Assembly (NCBI GenBank): GCA_037178625.1
Contig: CM074140.1
Coordinates: forward strand, 1,612,001 to 1,676,000
Length of the DNA stretch: 64,000 bases
Origin: Skeletonema tropicum
Lineage: Eukaryota > Bacillariophyta > Thalassiosirophyceae > Thalassiosirales > Thalassiosiraceae
Direction of reading: 5' to 3'
Notes under the pieces: model-generated
What the model was told of the DNA's origin: nothing
Databases searched by the model: none
The model's input: the letters and a program-made list of their open reading frames with translations, nothing else
Part shown: piece after piece, positions 20,976-32,356 of the stretch
Position numbering within the stretch: the first letter of the stretch is position 1
How the letters are laid out: the number at the start of each line of letters is the position of its first letter
Translations under genes and position numbers: made by a program

Positions 20976-21300
20976 TATTTTTCGTCTTACTATTATTTGT
21001 TCCTTTGTCTACACGTATTCATATAATCGACTAAAAGCAACCATCAACAGAACAGTGGAGTGATGCTGTGCGGATACATAACGTTCTCCTATCTGGTATC
21101 TACTCATGTGCTTTTCTCGCAAGAAGGACGATGAGACACACTTTCGATCGCATCGCACTTCTCTTCGCCCAAAATCCAACATCATACCGGCCAAAAATCC
21201 AAAAAATCATAAATCATGGTCCAAGACACAAGTACTCGTGCAGGAAGTTGGTAATAGAGACACAAAGCGAAGGGGCCCAATAGAAGCAAAACTCGGGGGG
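20976..21300. other. intergenic region upstream of Rab7
   Basis: 325 bp from the DUF6824 stop to the putative Rab7 TATA element. Short open frames exist but show no recognisable protein. Likely 3' UTR plus the Rab7 promoter. Confidence 0.4.
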
Positions 21301-21313
21301 TATATATATAAAT
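21301..21313 (+). promoter_or_regulatory. putative TATA element of the Rab7 gene
   Basis: TATATATATAAAT lies 55 bp upstream of the Rab7 ATG, right after a G-run. The position suits a TATA box followed by a short 5' UTR. No transcript evidence is available here. Confidence 0.4.
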
Positions 21314-21368
21314 CACGCTGTGGGAAGCCAACGCAAGGTATCGATTAGCAACGAGCAATACTTCAAAC

Positions 21369-22307
21369 ATGTCGTCTTACGGAGGAGGCGGCTACAATAA
21401 TGGTGGATACAACAACACCTACGCTGGACGATCCTCAGCATCTCGTACAGCTGCACCGGCGGCAAAGAAGCGTATGCTCAAGCTTGTTATTCTAGGAGAT
21501 TCAGGGTGAGTTTACCTAGATCATCTCTACATTACTGTTTAGTTTATTTTGTGTGCTCATGTATTAATTATCATGTGTTCCACACCGACTCGCTGCCGCT
21601 GCGAAATCAACAACACACAACGTATTGAAACGAATAAAAATAGAGTTGGAAAGACCTCCCTCATGAATCGCTACCACACAAACAAATTCACCGGACAGTA
21701 CAAAGCAACAATCGGCGCCGACTTCCTATCAAAACACGTCAGTATCACAGATCCTCAAACAGGCACCGTCCGCAACGTCACACTCCAAATATGGGATACC
21801 GCCGGCCAAGAACGATTTCAAAGTCTCGGCGTAGCATTCTACAGAGGTGCCGATGCCGTAGCACTCGTGTACGATGTGGGCGATCGAAAAAGTTTTGACA
21901 ATTTGGACAATTGGAGAGGGGAATTTTTGCGACAGGTGGGTATCAATGAAAATGGGGCGGATTTCCCATTTGTTTTACTGGGGAATAAGATTGATCGACC
22001 TGAGGGGGAGAGGCAGGTGCCCCGTCATCTTGCTGAGGAATGGTGTGAGAAGGCAGGGTTGGGTGGATTGGGAGGACCGATTCCACATTTTGAAACTTCG
22101 GCTCGTACAGCGGCCAATGTGGAGGGAGCATTTTTGGAGTTGGCGACATTGGCTGTGATTTATGCAGAGAAGAATAAGAAGGAGGAGCCGATGCTTTCGT
22201 ATGCACCGCTCGGAGGACATAATAACAATGGGAGAAGAATTGATTTGCATCATCAGGGGAGTTCTTCGTATGCGACGAGTGCCTATGGAGGTAATGATTG
22301 TTGTTGA
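21369..22307 (+). CDS. RAB7: Rab7-type small GTPase, two exons
   Basis: Late-endosome/vacuole Rab GTPase, 266 aa. Exon 1 is 21369-21505 and exon 2 is 21644-22307. The intron lies inside the P-loop ([14 protein letters not shown]) and the phase-2 join is clean. Further G-motifs are Thr in TIGADFLSK (switch I), [21 protein letters not shown] (switch II, the Rab7 wording), [11 protein letters not shown] (NKxD) and [10 protein letters not shown] (SA motif, here TSA). The C-terminus ends CC, for geranylgeranylation. Two features are unusual: about 36 extra Gly/Asn/Tyr/Ser-rich residues before the GTPase fold, and a GLGGLGG insert in the penultimate region. The 3' end of this gene is duplicated at 25027-25250. 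Confidence 0.93.
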
Positions 22308-22530
22308 GTACATAAATCAGTTGGTGATGTGTACAATGTCAGACCTTTTAATGTAATTTTGACGTTGGTTGATCATTCTAGACTGAAGATGTGTGTACAA
22401 ATGTAAATCAAATTATTACATCTTTGTATGTAATCCTTGTCGGTGTTGCTGAGCACTTATAACTTTGCATTCACGCACTTGTACCTAGCAATCACAAAGA
22501 AAGCGCCTTGATGTTTGCGCTGGCATCTTA
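22288..22530 (+). repeat. parent copy of Rab7 3'-end duplication
   Basis: The last codons and 3' flank of the Rab7 gene. They recur in degraded form at 25027-25250, sharing blocks such as GGTTGATCATTCTAGACTGA and TGATGTTTGCGCTG in the same order and orientation. Confidence 0.8.
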
Positions 22531-22875
22531 CCATGACAGTAATATTACTCATCAGTCCGGTAGCAGCAGCTCGCAACAGAAATACAAAGCAACAAATTAA
22601 TCCTTTGGCAACGAATAGAAATACCATTGACTACATATTCGATGGGTTTGGACAAGCGTGTGTATAATTTGACGTGGGGTTTGGACAAACGAGCGTGTGT
22701 ATAATTTGACGTGAATAGGAGTCAGTTATGATTACGACCTTCGCTGCTTGCAGAGCTACGTATGGATGTAAAGATATTATGTATTACATTTTCATGCCAT
22801 TCTTGCCTATCATCTCCAAGATCATATTTATGCCAAAAATGACAAGCACAAACTATGAAACTTGTGCTCAGGCTC

Positions 22876-24395
22876 TCAGGCTATCCTCTTCCTCCTCGCG
22901 TCATTGGTCGTCTCAATAGGGTGAACAAGCGATGGAATGAAATGCACAATCTCGTAAAGTCTAGCTGGCTCATACTTGTCAACATGTTCAAGCACACGCG
23001 GAAGTAACCCCATATCCATGAGACCCAGCTCGTGTAGATTATTGTTCTCAAACAAGTAATACTTGATTATTTTCTGTCTCGCAACCTCAACTTTATCACT
23101 ATTCGCGTTCATGTTCAAAAGGGATGAACTGTTACATATGATTGAAATGGAGAATAATGGATGCATAACGATTGTATATTGAATAGGGTATGATTGGAGC
23201 ACAAAACGCTGTCAATACTTGTTCTATCACAAAGGGTGTTCGAGATAGCTACAATCGCATCTGTGCCGATATCAAGTCCATGCGTTTCACATTTCTGGAG
23301 GCTCGTGTTGTTCTTCAGAAGACTGAAAAGGTTGGCCCAGCCAGAATCATTGATGCCGGGAACCACTGTAGTAAGCGATGTCATAGAGTTTAGACAAGCC
23401 GCCATTGAAGGGATGACATCATCCTCTATGTTGTTGCCACGAAGCTTCAGCGTATGCAACGAACTATTGCTGAGCAAGTCAAAGAATAAGACCCAACTTT
23501 CTCGAGATAGTTCAACATTACCGGAATTCACCGCGCAAATAAGGTCGAGCTCCTTGAGGATTAGTGATGAATTGTTTGAAACGGCCTCAGCAAGAGACAA
23601 CCCCCCTTCGACTCCAATGTGAAGTTTCTGAAAGAAAAGACTCTCCAGGGTAGAATTCTGCGAAATACCTTCTGATATTGCCTCCATCCCAGCTGGAGAA
23701 ATCGATTGGAAGTAGTCTCCTTCAATAGACAAAGTTTTTAGACTTAGAGTGGCCAAAGAATCTCCCAAAACGGCCGCTACGTCGTCATTGATGTCATTTT
23801 TATCAAGACTGAGATATTTGATGTTTGACTTTAGTTTCAGTGCATTGATGATCTTTTCCATCACTCGTCCTGTCAAATTTTCGATACGCTTTAGCCCAAA
23901 GGTACTTAGTGGTCCAGCGCATTGCGAGAGAGCAGAAGCAAGTATCTGGGCTGTCCTCGCGTCTAATGTGATGTCACCCAACTCCAAAGAGCAAAGGTTA
24001 TCATTGTTCTGAATGAATGGTCTGAGGAGAGCAACTGTATCCTTCATTTCCAAGCCATACGTGATATTCCCCACAATCTGAAGATGTTTGCACGATCTAT
24101 TCGCAGCCACAGCGCGGTAGAATGCCTTCGCATTCCTAACTCTTTCCTCTTGATTGTTTGTACAATACAAATAATGTTCAGCAAGACCACCTATCATCAG
24201 AATTTTTACATGTTGATTCCTCGAGAAGGCAATCCTTTCCTCTTCCCAATCGATGGATAGAGGATCAAAATAATAGTTCGTGTCTTTAAAATGAAAATGA
24301 ATGACCTCACCATGAGGATGATTAGATTTCATATCATGTAAACGTTCACTATCAAATGCCCGAGGAACGTCTGAGTCATCTGGCATGGGTTCCAT
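22876..24395 (-). CDS. leucine-rich-repeat (RNI-like) protein, probably two exons
   Basis: LRR protein of the ribonuclease-inhibitor-like type. Exon 1 (24395 to 23170) has about ten repeats of the L-x-x-L-x-L-x-x-N form, for example LKSNIKYLSLDKNDINDDVA and SLHTLKLRGNNIEDDVIPS. The frame then stops, but a second frame continues with LLNMNANSDKVEVARQKI and VLEHVDKYEPARLYEIVHF, the usual tail of diatom LRR proteins. Removing a 41-bp GT..AG intron at 23129-23169 joins them in phase. The joined protein would be 492 aa. The intron is short and its donor is GTTATG, so a sequence error or frameshift is the alternative. The N-terminus has no signal peptide; the protein is probably cytosolic and its partner is unknown. 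Confidence 0.8.
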
Positions 24396-25026
24396 GGAGC
24401 TGCGTGCAGGTGCGCTGCGATGATGATCTCTTCATGAGCACTGAGACTTCATTCTGCAGGCAGCGCAACTGCCATTGCTTCGGCTTATGAGATACGAGAG
24501 GTGTGAGGCGCGGCGCGGACGATACACAGAGCCGACGCACTTTGCTGAATTAGTTGGCTGTGGACGACAAGGATCTTTACTCCCTCCTTGGCTCTTGGTT
24601 CTTGGCCTCTTGGCTCTTAGATCTTGCTGTGATAAAATAATATATTCATTGCTCGCTGCGCGTGGAATTGGATCTACAACCTCTCTAGAGACAGATGATG
24701 CTGAGCGCGGAGCGAGGTAGGAGGCAGGAGGACTTCCCATCTGCGCTGCGCTAAGAAGTATATATTTATGTACTTACATACACGACCAAAAAAGATAAGT
24801 ACTGTCCCCCGAAAAATAATTTTGGCTAGCCTGAGATTCGAGGACTATCCCCCCTGTTTGTCGCCATTATCTCTAGTGTAATGAATGAGGGGGGACAACA
24901 TTTTGGGCTAAGCTGTGATTTTGGAGGGGGGCAGGCAAAATTTGGGGGGTACCTTCACCGACAGGAGTACCACATTCTCGTACATACTCCATACATCATC
25001 ATAAGTAGTCCATATTTAGTGCGTTG
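24396..25026. other. intergenic region with G/C-run motifs
   Basis: 631 bp upstream of the LRR gene. 24810-24955 has repeated C6/G6 runs and two similar segments (ATTTTGGCTAGCCTGAGATT near 24821; ATTTTGGGCTAAGCTGTGATT near 24900), perhaps an old small repeat. No gene is seen. Confidence 0.4.
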
Positions 25027-25250
25027 GAGGTGTTGATTGTTTGAGTAGGAGTAAATCAGCTGGAGATGCGTACAACGGCAGACCTTAATGCATTTTGTCG
25101 CTGGTTGATCATTCTAGACTGAAGATATGTGTAGAAATGTAAATCAAACTATTACTATTCTTTTTGAGGTGCTTATCACTTATACTTTGCAATCACGCAC
25201 TTATACCTTGCAATAACAAGAAGTAAGCGCCATGATGTTTGCGCTGCCCG
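25027..25250 (+). repeat. degraded duplicate of Rab7 3' end
   Basis: A diverged direct copy of 22288-22530. It includes the last codons (GGAGGTGTTGATTGTTTGAG against GGAGGTAATGATTGTTGTTGAG) and the downstream GATCATTCTAGACTGAAGAT and TGATGTTTGCGCTG blocks. The GTPase-coding part is absent. Confidence 0.75.
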
Positions 25251-25538
25251 TCTTCATTAAGGTTGTTGCAAGTAAGTTCCTTTCAGCGATGTGAGCGCGT
25301 CGTGTCAGTCATTATCAAAGCGTGACATGTGATAAGACGAGTGAGAAATGAAAGACTGTCAGCTTTGCCGGAAGACACAACTACACTTGAAGCAACAATC
25401 AATATTCACGACATCGCTGATCTGAAGTCTAAATTGCAGGTGGAGTAAAATCAGTGCTGGACGACAGAGTATCTCAGCATGATACGGTCATACTATTTAC
25501 ACTCAATATTATTTTAGCACGTAGATCTGAGATGACTA
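25251..25538. other. intergenic, nothing recognised
   Basis: 288 bp between the Rab7-like repeat and the stop of the basic protein gene. No structure is seen. Confidence 0.3.
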
Positions 25539-26111
25539 TTAAGCCGCTCTCTCTTGTGCAACTGTATAACTGCCTACTCTGATGCTTCTACACCTCAACT
25601 CAATGTGAGAGGAATAGTATGCCGCTTTCTTTTGCGCAACCGTAGCTGCCCATTCTGATGCTTCTTTGTATTGCCCGTCTTGATGAGCTTCACCTTGCTT
25701 GTGAAGAACCAGTTGCTTGACTACTTGTTGTCTCACTCGCATAGTCTTTGCTTCCACCAGACGTTCTAACCCCCACCAGCATATTTTCTCGCCATTCTCC
25801 TTGTGTTCTTTATGCTTAATTTTAGAGGCGTCTTTTATTGCATCTTCTTTAAACTGCTTCAGATCGGCAGACTTATACCAAACCAAATTGTGGCAGGAGA
25901 TCTCTGCGTCGAAGTGCACAACACGAGTCTGCGACAAGGAAAAGCTTACAGTGCGGCTATTCAGTTTTTTCTTGGTGAATTCCTCCGCCTTCGACGCGGA
26001 TGTCTCATGGACTTGGATGTTCATTGTGCTTTCAGACATATCGTTACTTTGACTTCGGTCGACTATTTTGGCTTTTGCTTTTGACTTCCTTTTCCTCTTA
26101 GCACTGTTCAT
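25539..26111 (-). CDS. small basic protein of a diatom-abundant type, 190 aa
   Basis: No named family. The first ATG is at 26111. The N-terminus is a Lys/Arg run (MNSAKRKRKSKAKAKIVD), likely a nuclear or nucleolar signal. Then comes RTVSFSLSQTRVVHFDAEIS, followed by LVWYKSADLKQFKEDAIKDA. The order 'V-S-F ... W-Y-x-x-x-D-x-x-x-F-K' is a pattern I have seen in many short diatom proteins of unknown role. ICWWGLERLVEAKTMRVRQQ follows, then a mixed-charge helix with repeated VAQ(K/E)(K/R)AA. The C-terminus repeats SYTVAQERAA, resembling AATVAQKKAA 30 residues earlier. Function unknown. Confidence 0.65.
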   Translation of the reverse strand: MNSAKRKRKSKAKAKIVDRSQSNDMSESTMNIQVHETSASKAEEFTKKKLNSRTVSFSLSQTRVVHFDAEISCHNLVWYKSADLKQFKEDAIKDASKIKHKEHKENGEKICWWGLERLVEAKTMRVRQQVVKQLVLHKQGEAHQDGQYKEASEWAATVAQKKAAYYSSHIELRCRSIRVGSYTVAQERAA

Positions 26112-27174
26112 CTTCAGCCAAGCATACACGTTATGGATGCCAAATATTATGCACGACCAAAAAGATACGAGACCTGCAGTGGTTTTTGATTTTACATATC
26201 TAGGAATTAGTAATAAATATGGTATAGCAGAATGTAGTGTCGAAAGGCCACGTGCTAGCTCCCCTCTTGGTCTCGGGGTCGACGACTCAGTGTTTGTATA
26301 GTTGGAAATCAGCCGTGTATCGTGTCGATGTCATGTCGATTTAGATCCAGTGTCCAAAGGTTAGCTGAAGTTAGCTGAACCTCTAATAAATAGATACTCT
26401 AGGCGATACTTTTGTCTATGCCGTCCAATAGATAATAGATAACAATCCATGACGTCACGTTTCCCATCGCAATCATGGTACAACTACAACTACAATACTG
26501 CCTCTGCTGAAAAACTATGAGCATGTAGGGTTGTTCCTTCGCTCATGGAAGATCAATGGCAAGTTAGACGAGTGATAGACAACTCCAACCTCCTCGTTTT
26601 CACACCTGTCACAAAGAAAAATCTGAATCAAAACACTTATTTTTTGGTGAATATTGTGGCCAGTTATCTATCTAAAGCAGCGTCTTGTTGGTGTTTATTT
26701 GTCCCATCACCACGGACTGGAGTGCCACATTCCTTTCATCTTCTAGCAAGCTGCCGCATGCATGCCTTGAAGTGTTGTCTTGATTGCTTGTAGCGCAAGT
26801 TAATACTCATTCTCATTCCTGCACGCGATGGTCAAACGTGCTTAGGTAGTGACATTTTCAAAGGAGGGGTGATCCGACCCCGTCCGTGATATTGTTACAA
26901 TACCCGGGTAACATTCACATCTCTGGTGGTGGCGTTTCCAGCCCTGCACAGACTCTCTCTTAGAGAGAACTAAGTAAATTGTACATGTGACAGATTTGGT
27001 TGGATGGATAGCAAGCTCTCTCAAGCACAGGTGACCCATGACCCGGGTAAAAGGTAAAATAAAAGTTTCCAAATCAAGCCGGCACGTCACATCGAGGAAT
27101 TAGTATGGTTCTACGTACGGCATCACCCCTCCAATTTTCATGAGGAGAGCAGCAGGTACTTATTGGGTTCATAA
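26112..27174. other. intergenic, nothing recognised
   Basis: About 1.06 kb upstream of the first duplicated segment. Short open frames show no recognisable protein. An ACCCGGGTAA sequence occurs near 26903 and again near 27041, but without a clear element. Confidence 0.35.
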
Positions 27175-27296
27175 TAATTCATAACTTGCAGCATCATATG
27201 CAAGATCAATCTTGGTACAGAAACAGACAAGAAGACTTAGTGCTCATAAACTACTCGTCAACAAAACAAAACAACAAAGAAACAAAACATACAATT

Positions 27297-29078
27297 ATGA
27301 AAGTATTGATAGTTACAGGGGATTGCCCAAGTCATCCATATGCATGTGCAAAGCTAGCCACAGTGCTGGCATGCAACCATGAAGTAACTCTAGCTGGACC
27401 AAACGGCTCTGCCCTCGCTCGGCTTCAAGCTGAGGCAGAGATATACAATAAAACAGGCAAGAGAGAGATAAAATGCATATCCATAGGTAATGTCGATACT
27501 GTCGTTCATTTGAATGTGAGGTAAGTTGCTTGCATGTCAAACCGCAAAATGTAATAAATTAGTTGCCTACTGCCATGCTTGTTCAGAAAAGAAGCTCATA
27601 CGTCAACTTCTTCTTTCAACCAAATCACACGTAGACCAGTAATCAATCCACAAGAGTATTCCGCGTTGAAAATCATTGGTCGTGCGTTAATGGACAGAAA
27701 CTACAATCCTTTTGGAATTGCAAACCAATTAGAAGAGGTGATGGACAATCAAATTCCAACTTACAGCAATATCAAAATGGTTGTTGGAAACTTTGATATC
27801 GTTTATGCGATTCACACCGCTGCCGCAACTGTTTGCGATGCAATCGAGGCACGCCAAAAAGAAGGTGATGTACATCTTCCTCGCGTGATAATCTTCTCAT
27901 CACTGCCATACGACCCTGTCTTCTTTCGCAGCTCTAAAGATGTGTCCCAAAACCTGTGGCATGCACCTCGTTCGATAGTTGCGTTCCCACATGTTGCGAC
28001 CTACGCATCTGCCGACAAGACACGAAACATATTCACCCCCGTATCAATTCTATGCTTCCTTGTGAGGTTGTTTTGGATGTGGCTTGATACGTACTTCGCC
28101 GAGAAGGCATGGAAGATAGCTGGGAAACGAAATGATTCGCGCCGAGCCGAACGTCATCTTCCACCAGTTCATTGCGGCAACAAGTATTATTGGCAAAACT
28201 ATCCTGTGCTCAGCATGGGTGGTATTCATCCATTTACTACCAGTGGAACGTATATTGCAGATAATGTCACTGTAATTGGATCCTTGAAAAGCGACGCACC
28301 GGTAGATATCACTCGCTTGGGTGATTGGGTTGGCAGCAGTAACGCAGGTCAAAATGTAATATATGCGTGCTTTGGAACGGGAACTATATTGTCAGAAGAA
28401 GAAATTAGAAACCTAGCCAAAATGGTCATCGCACTTGAAGTCACTCAATATCGTGTTCTTTTGGCTCTCAGGAAAGAAGAACAAGATCGTTACCGACAAA
28501 CCTTTGACAAAGTCATTGGCTCGAAGCCCACGTTTGAAGGAGAGGGCGTTGTAGAATATAGGCATGGTGCTTTTAGGATTGATGCTGATGTCCCTCAAGA
28601 GTCTCTCTTACAAAGCGGTAGGGTTGTTTTATTCGTAACTCATATGGGCTTTGGTGCTTTTACTGAAGCTATCAACGGTGGGTAAGTCACTCTGCTGTGC
28701 ATTGCTTGTATTATTGTTTGCACAAATACCATACTTACGGTACTCTGCGTTCTCAGTGTCCCAATGATTGCATACCCAAGTGGTTGTGATCAATGGTACA
28801 ATGCTCAAAGAGCTGTCGAGGTAGGCGTCGCTGTCAAAGCAAATCCCAAAATGGAAGGTTTAGACTCCACCGTGATTGATATGCTCAAAAATGATACGAT
28901 CAAGGCGCGTTCCATGCAGCTAGCATCGGAAGTAAACATGTTTGCCTCCGATGAAATCATCCTCGAGCAAGCTAACGAAGTTGCTCTTGGTGGTGATGCT
29001 TGTGATTCGGAAACTGCGCCTATGTGCTCGACCTGCGACGACGCCCATTCAGTTGGTCAATCCCGAAAGAATGCATAA
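27297..29078 (+). CDS. UDP-glycosyltransferase (GT1-like), copy 1, three exons
   Basis: GT-B-fold glycosyltransferase, 546 aa. Exons: 27297-27520, 27587-28681, 28757-29078. Both introns are GTAAGT..CAG, phase 2, and read through cleanly. The N-terminus (MKVLIVTGDCPSHPYACAKL) is the acceptor-domain Rossmann start. In the C-terminal domain, IYACFGTGTILSEEEIRNLA is the strand-turn before the donor site. FVTHMGFGAFTEAINGG, joined across intron 2 to VPMIAYPSGCDQWYNAQRAV, is the UDP-sugar donor motif (T-H-x-G-x-x-[ST]...P-x-x-x-D-Q-x-x-N). Typical substrates are lipophilic aglycones such as sterols; the specific one is unknown. There is no signal peptide. A paralogue lies at 44565-46346. Differences cluster in exon 2 and several change amino acids. 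Confidence 0.88.
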
Positions 29079-29117
29079 AATTTAGGAACCTACATTCTTA
29101 CAATAATCCATCTTTCC

Positions 29118-29593
29118 TCAATCTGTAGAACTATCCTTGTACCATGTTGCGAGCAGTTTCCACTCATGTTTATCCTGCAGTGATAAAATGTGTTTCATCC
29201 ATCTCGTATCTTCCGCTGCCAGCGGACCTTTCTCAAAGACTTGTCTCAGCCATTCTAGATGATGTCTCACGTACTTGTCAAATATTTCATTGTCTAACAG
29301 GTAGTGACCTGGGAATCGATACGGACTAATAGTACCATTGTCTCGGCGAAAGAAGGAGGAAATGTACCATCTTCCACCTACGAAAGCAACCTTCTCATCA
29401 CACAACTCCCATCCTAAGTCCTTTTGAAGACTATCGTAAAGAATAATCAAGTGCTGGGGTCTTGAATTCGTTGGCTGCAAGAAGATATATTCCGACTCTA
29501 AACTTTCAATAGGAGGTGTTGTTGCTTCGGATTTTCCGGCTATAATATCTAACATGGTATGTACTCCCATACCAGCGATGACAACTGCGTTTG
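29118..29593 (-). pseudogene. truncated TrmK-like methyltransferase, copy 1
   Basis: 3' part (about 155 codons plus stop) of the gene that is complete at 46386-47633. It keeps VVIAGMGVHTMLDIIAG onward and is identical to the full copy as far as I can see. At 29593 homology stops and unrelated sequence follows. The SAM-binding N-terminal half (DVGCDHG motif) is missing, so the product cannot be an active methyltransferase. A Met in the flanking sequence lets the frame run on to 29645 by chance. Confidence 0.88.
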
Positions 29594-31433
29594 TTGCCAG
29601 CATGCGGATACGAGCAAGCTGCAAGAAAAAAGTCTTCGATACCATGACTGATTCAGATAGTAGGACTTTTGCACTCTTGTGGCGAGTCTTCTTTGCTGAC
29701 TCTTTGCCCGTTACGTTGCTCTCGACAAGGCTGACCTTGAGCGTGAATTCTTTGCACCCTCACTCTCCATTAATCCTTGCACTATCTATGTCGCTCTTCA
29801 TTGTTGCTTTCTCCTTTCGAACTATTTCAACCTCATTCACTTGGACAGGACACCAAACATCAATCATCTCAGACGTCAGACGTCCTATACACACACCACC
29901 GACAAAGTTGATCGCTCCTCTCCATCATTCTCTGACCAGATCACCTTTGCAATGTGGTGCGCTCCCAGTCAAAGCAACAAGAGGTTCTCGATGATTCTTT
30001 TCAATCTTGCGTTTGCTGTTTTGTTTACTGCCGCCTTCCTCTTCTTTGCTTGATGTATAAGACCAACTGTATTTGACATTTTTACACCCAAATCTTCGAG
30101 AGTATCAGCTTCTATCGTCTGGATGTTGTATTACATCTTCTCGAGCTTCGGTGCCTGATTGCTGTGTTGTATCTTCCATCTCTGTGGCAAGCACGTCCAG
30201 TGCCTCTTTGACTATCTTCAGATGTTTTGCTACATCTGCACAAGTCACAAATTTCACTCCGGATTAAGTTGAGCGCACTGTCCCCAATCTTCTGCCAACA
30301 GTGCCTTGAACCGTTGTTCATTTGATTCTTAAGTTCATATTGCATGTTTGTTTGGGATACAATACGTTATCTTGTCAAAAACATTCTTCCAAAGGAACTT
30401 GTCTCCTCTATTGCTTGTCCTCAGCACATTGATAATCCTGTCAACTATCAGCGAGGGGTACAGTACAAGACGGCCACGTATTCAACCTGGTGCCACCCAC
30501 AAGTTCACATTGTCATGTGGTAGGCAGTGATCTGCAGTGATAGAGTAATAAATGCTCGGTTTCACTTGACCATAATTACGGGATTTGACCATTTTTTTCA
30601 TGAATTATCGCAATAACAGCACGTGTTGATATCAATTTAACCGGCGGTTTGTGGCGGAGTTCCGGCGGCCGTCGACGGTATATTGATAGGTGAAGCGTCT
30701 GCGACGATTTTAATTCAGCGAGAGCCGTATCAACGATGTGTAGGAGTGGATACTATCGTGCCGAATGTTGCCGTAGCGTCGATGGGACGACATAATGGTG
30801 GATCTATTAGTTTTGGAAATTCAAAAGCACTTAGTGGCAGAATTCCGACGGATAATGACGATTGATGGGGTTGACAACGAAATACCGCTGTATTTCCTCC
30901 ACCGCCCTTGGCAGGTTTGGCGTAGTTGACTTGTGCCGTAGGGGGGATTTGTGCTAACTTTGTGCCATGGTTTGATGTTTGATGGTGGATGTGGTGGATG
31001 TCATACTTTACCACTAGGTATTTACGAACGTACATTACTAATACGTGCTACGTATGAATTAGTACAAAAATCAGTGAGGCCGCGACCTTAAAATCCCTAT
31101 AAGTATGTATGTACAATATGACGTCTGTACACATTTATGAGTCCCACCCCGCCTCACGGCACTGGGTGTCAGAAAAGTAAGAACAAACTCTGAAGGTGGC
31201 AGATCCAAGGGTAAATAAATAGGGTATGTCACAGAGAGTGTGACCTTACCGTCTCGTGGTCAAAATCAAACTGTGACACGAGGCAATTTTTACTTATTCC
31301 TACGTTGTACCTGTACTGTCCAGCGTTGTCCAGAAAGCCACAATATTACATACGTAATACTGTCGTTACGACTTTTGGTTCCGTATGATGGAGTCTCGCT
31401 TGTCTCGTCGTTTCCCGTCATTGAAAGCTCTAA
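29594..31433. other. non-coding or decayed sequence
   Basis: 1.84 kb with no convincing gene. Short open frames are compositionally random. 31171-31195 (AGAAAAGTAAGAACAAACTC plus TGAAG) is repeated exactly at 43535-43559. A poorly conserved, GC-richer island lies at 30640-31000. Confidence 0.4.
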
Positions 31434-31467
31434 GGCGGGGACAATTTAATCTTCAAGTTACTATTAA
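31434..31467 (+). repeat. left TIR of the TAA element
   Basis: Starts GGCGGGGACAATTTAATCTT and ends GTTACTATTAA. It pairs with 32814-32847 with two mismatches. Confidence 0.9.
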
Positions 31468-31628
31468 GCGCAGCTTGCTGTGGTGAGGGGGGGGTCAACT
31501 TTTCTACCCCCGTAATTTTTACCCCCGGTGTAGAGGCTGTAGTAGAGTAGGTCGTGTGGGCATGGTTGTGTATATCTTAGTTGTTACTCGTTGCTTTTGC
31601 ACGTGCCTGCTCCGCTCGTGCTTCCAAT

Positions 31629-32356
31629 TTATCTTTCGCCTTCCCCTTGACAACCTCCTTGCCACTCGAAGGCACATGATACAAATGGGTAAGCATATTT
31701 GTAACAACCCGTCAAATTGCGTTGTCTCAATTGCTCTTGCCCCAGAAGAAAACTTCCAGCAGCTCCCGACTCTGACTCTCCGCAATGAACACAAATAGGT
31801 TTCAGTTTCAATGTGCGACCATCATTTTTGTAGTAGCTTGGTTCAATTTGAGACTCGCAGGTCAAGTTCAGCTTCTGAACAATAATCTTGCTCATATCAT
31901 CTTCATCGCCAAATATCAAATCACCACACGAATATCTATCAGACAAAGACTCAAGCTTTGTGCCTTAAGAGCTGCGCTTCCTCTAGCGAAATCCGCATCC
32001 GAAGGGGAATATATGCAGCGACGTTTTCCACAAAAGTAGCAGACAATAAAACTTCTTAATTTCTTCGGGTCCCAACTTTTAAGCTTGAGCTCTTTGGCGA
32101 CAGCTCTATCACGTTGTGCTTTTGTCTCTGCTCCTTGACTCTTGTAAGAAGGTAGATCAGAAAAATCTGTGAGAGCATCCTCATTCCCTGCGAACATAGT
32201 AATGACTTCATCGCGAGAATAAAAATGCTCCGTCCGTCTGGGATTAATGATTGGTGTTGGCTGTCTCTGTAGGGCAACATTACGGAATTGTGGAGGAGTC
32301 AATTCACTGGAGAAATTCAACAAGATTGCAAGCACCTGGGTCAGACGCATCTGCAA
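31629..32356 (-). pseudogene. transposon-associated Cys-rich protein remnant
   Basis: Two frames read in order on the minus strand, separated by a single-base frame change near 31940. The upstream part ends FIVCYFCGKRRCIYSPSD. The downstream part has SDRYSCGDLIFGDED, then NLTCESQIEPSYYKNDGR and ICVHCG. The order C-x2-C-x3-R-C-[IV]-Y ... Y-x-C-G-x-x-[LI]-F ... L-x-C ... E-x-x-Y-Y ... C-x2-C is a zinc-binding-like module I associate with uncharacterised, repeat-linked proteins of algae and some animals. A third open piece (32341-32553; KTVNAKICTCTKVRANDD) may be the N-terminal part. Not functional as it stands. Confidence 0.6.

Larger units (their letters stand above)
27175..29593 (+). repeat. 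2.4-kb segmental duplication, copy 1
   Basis: Direct copy of 44442-46861, offset 17267-17268. The match starts at TAATTCATAACTTGCAGCAT and ends at ACTGCGTTTG. It covers the UDP-glycosyltransferase gene with 122 bp of upstream sequence and the 3' part of the convergent TrmK-like gene. No inverted repeats or obvious target duplications mark the edges. Confidence 0.93.

Noticed and set aside
24810..24955. C6/G6 runs with two similar ATTTTGGCTA segments as a possible MITE
   Set aside because: The similarity is direct, short and imperfect. No inverted ends or target duplication could be set.
30730..31035. Frames around 30.7-31.0 kb in a GC-richer island
   Set aside because: Both strands give short frames without recognisable domains. 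Possibly decayed repeat, not called as a gene.
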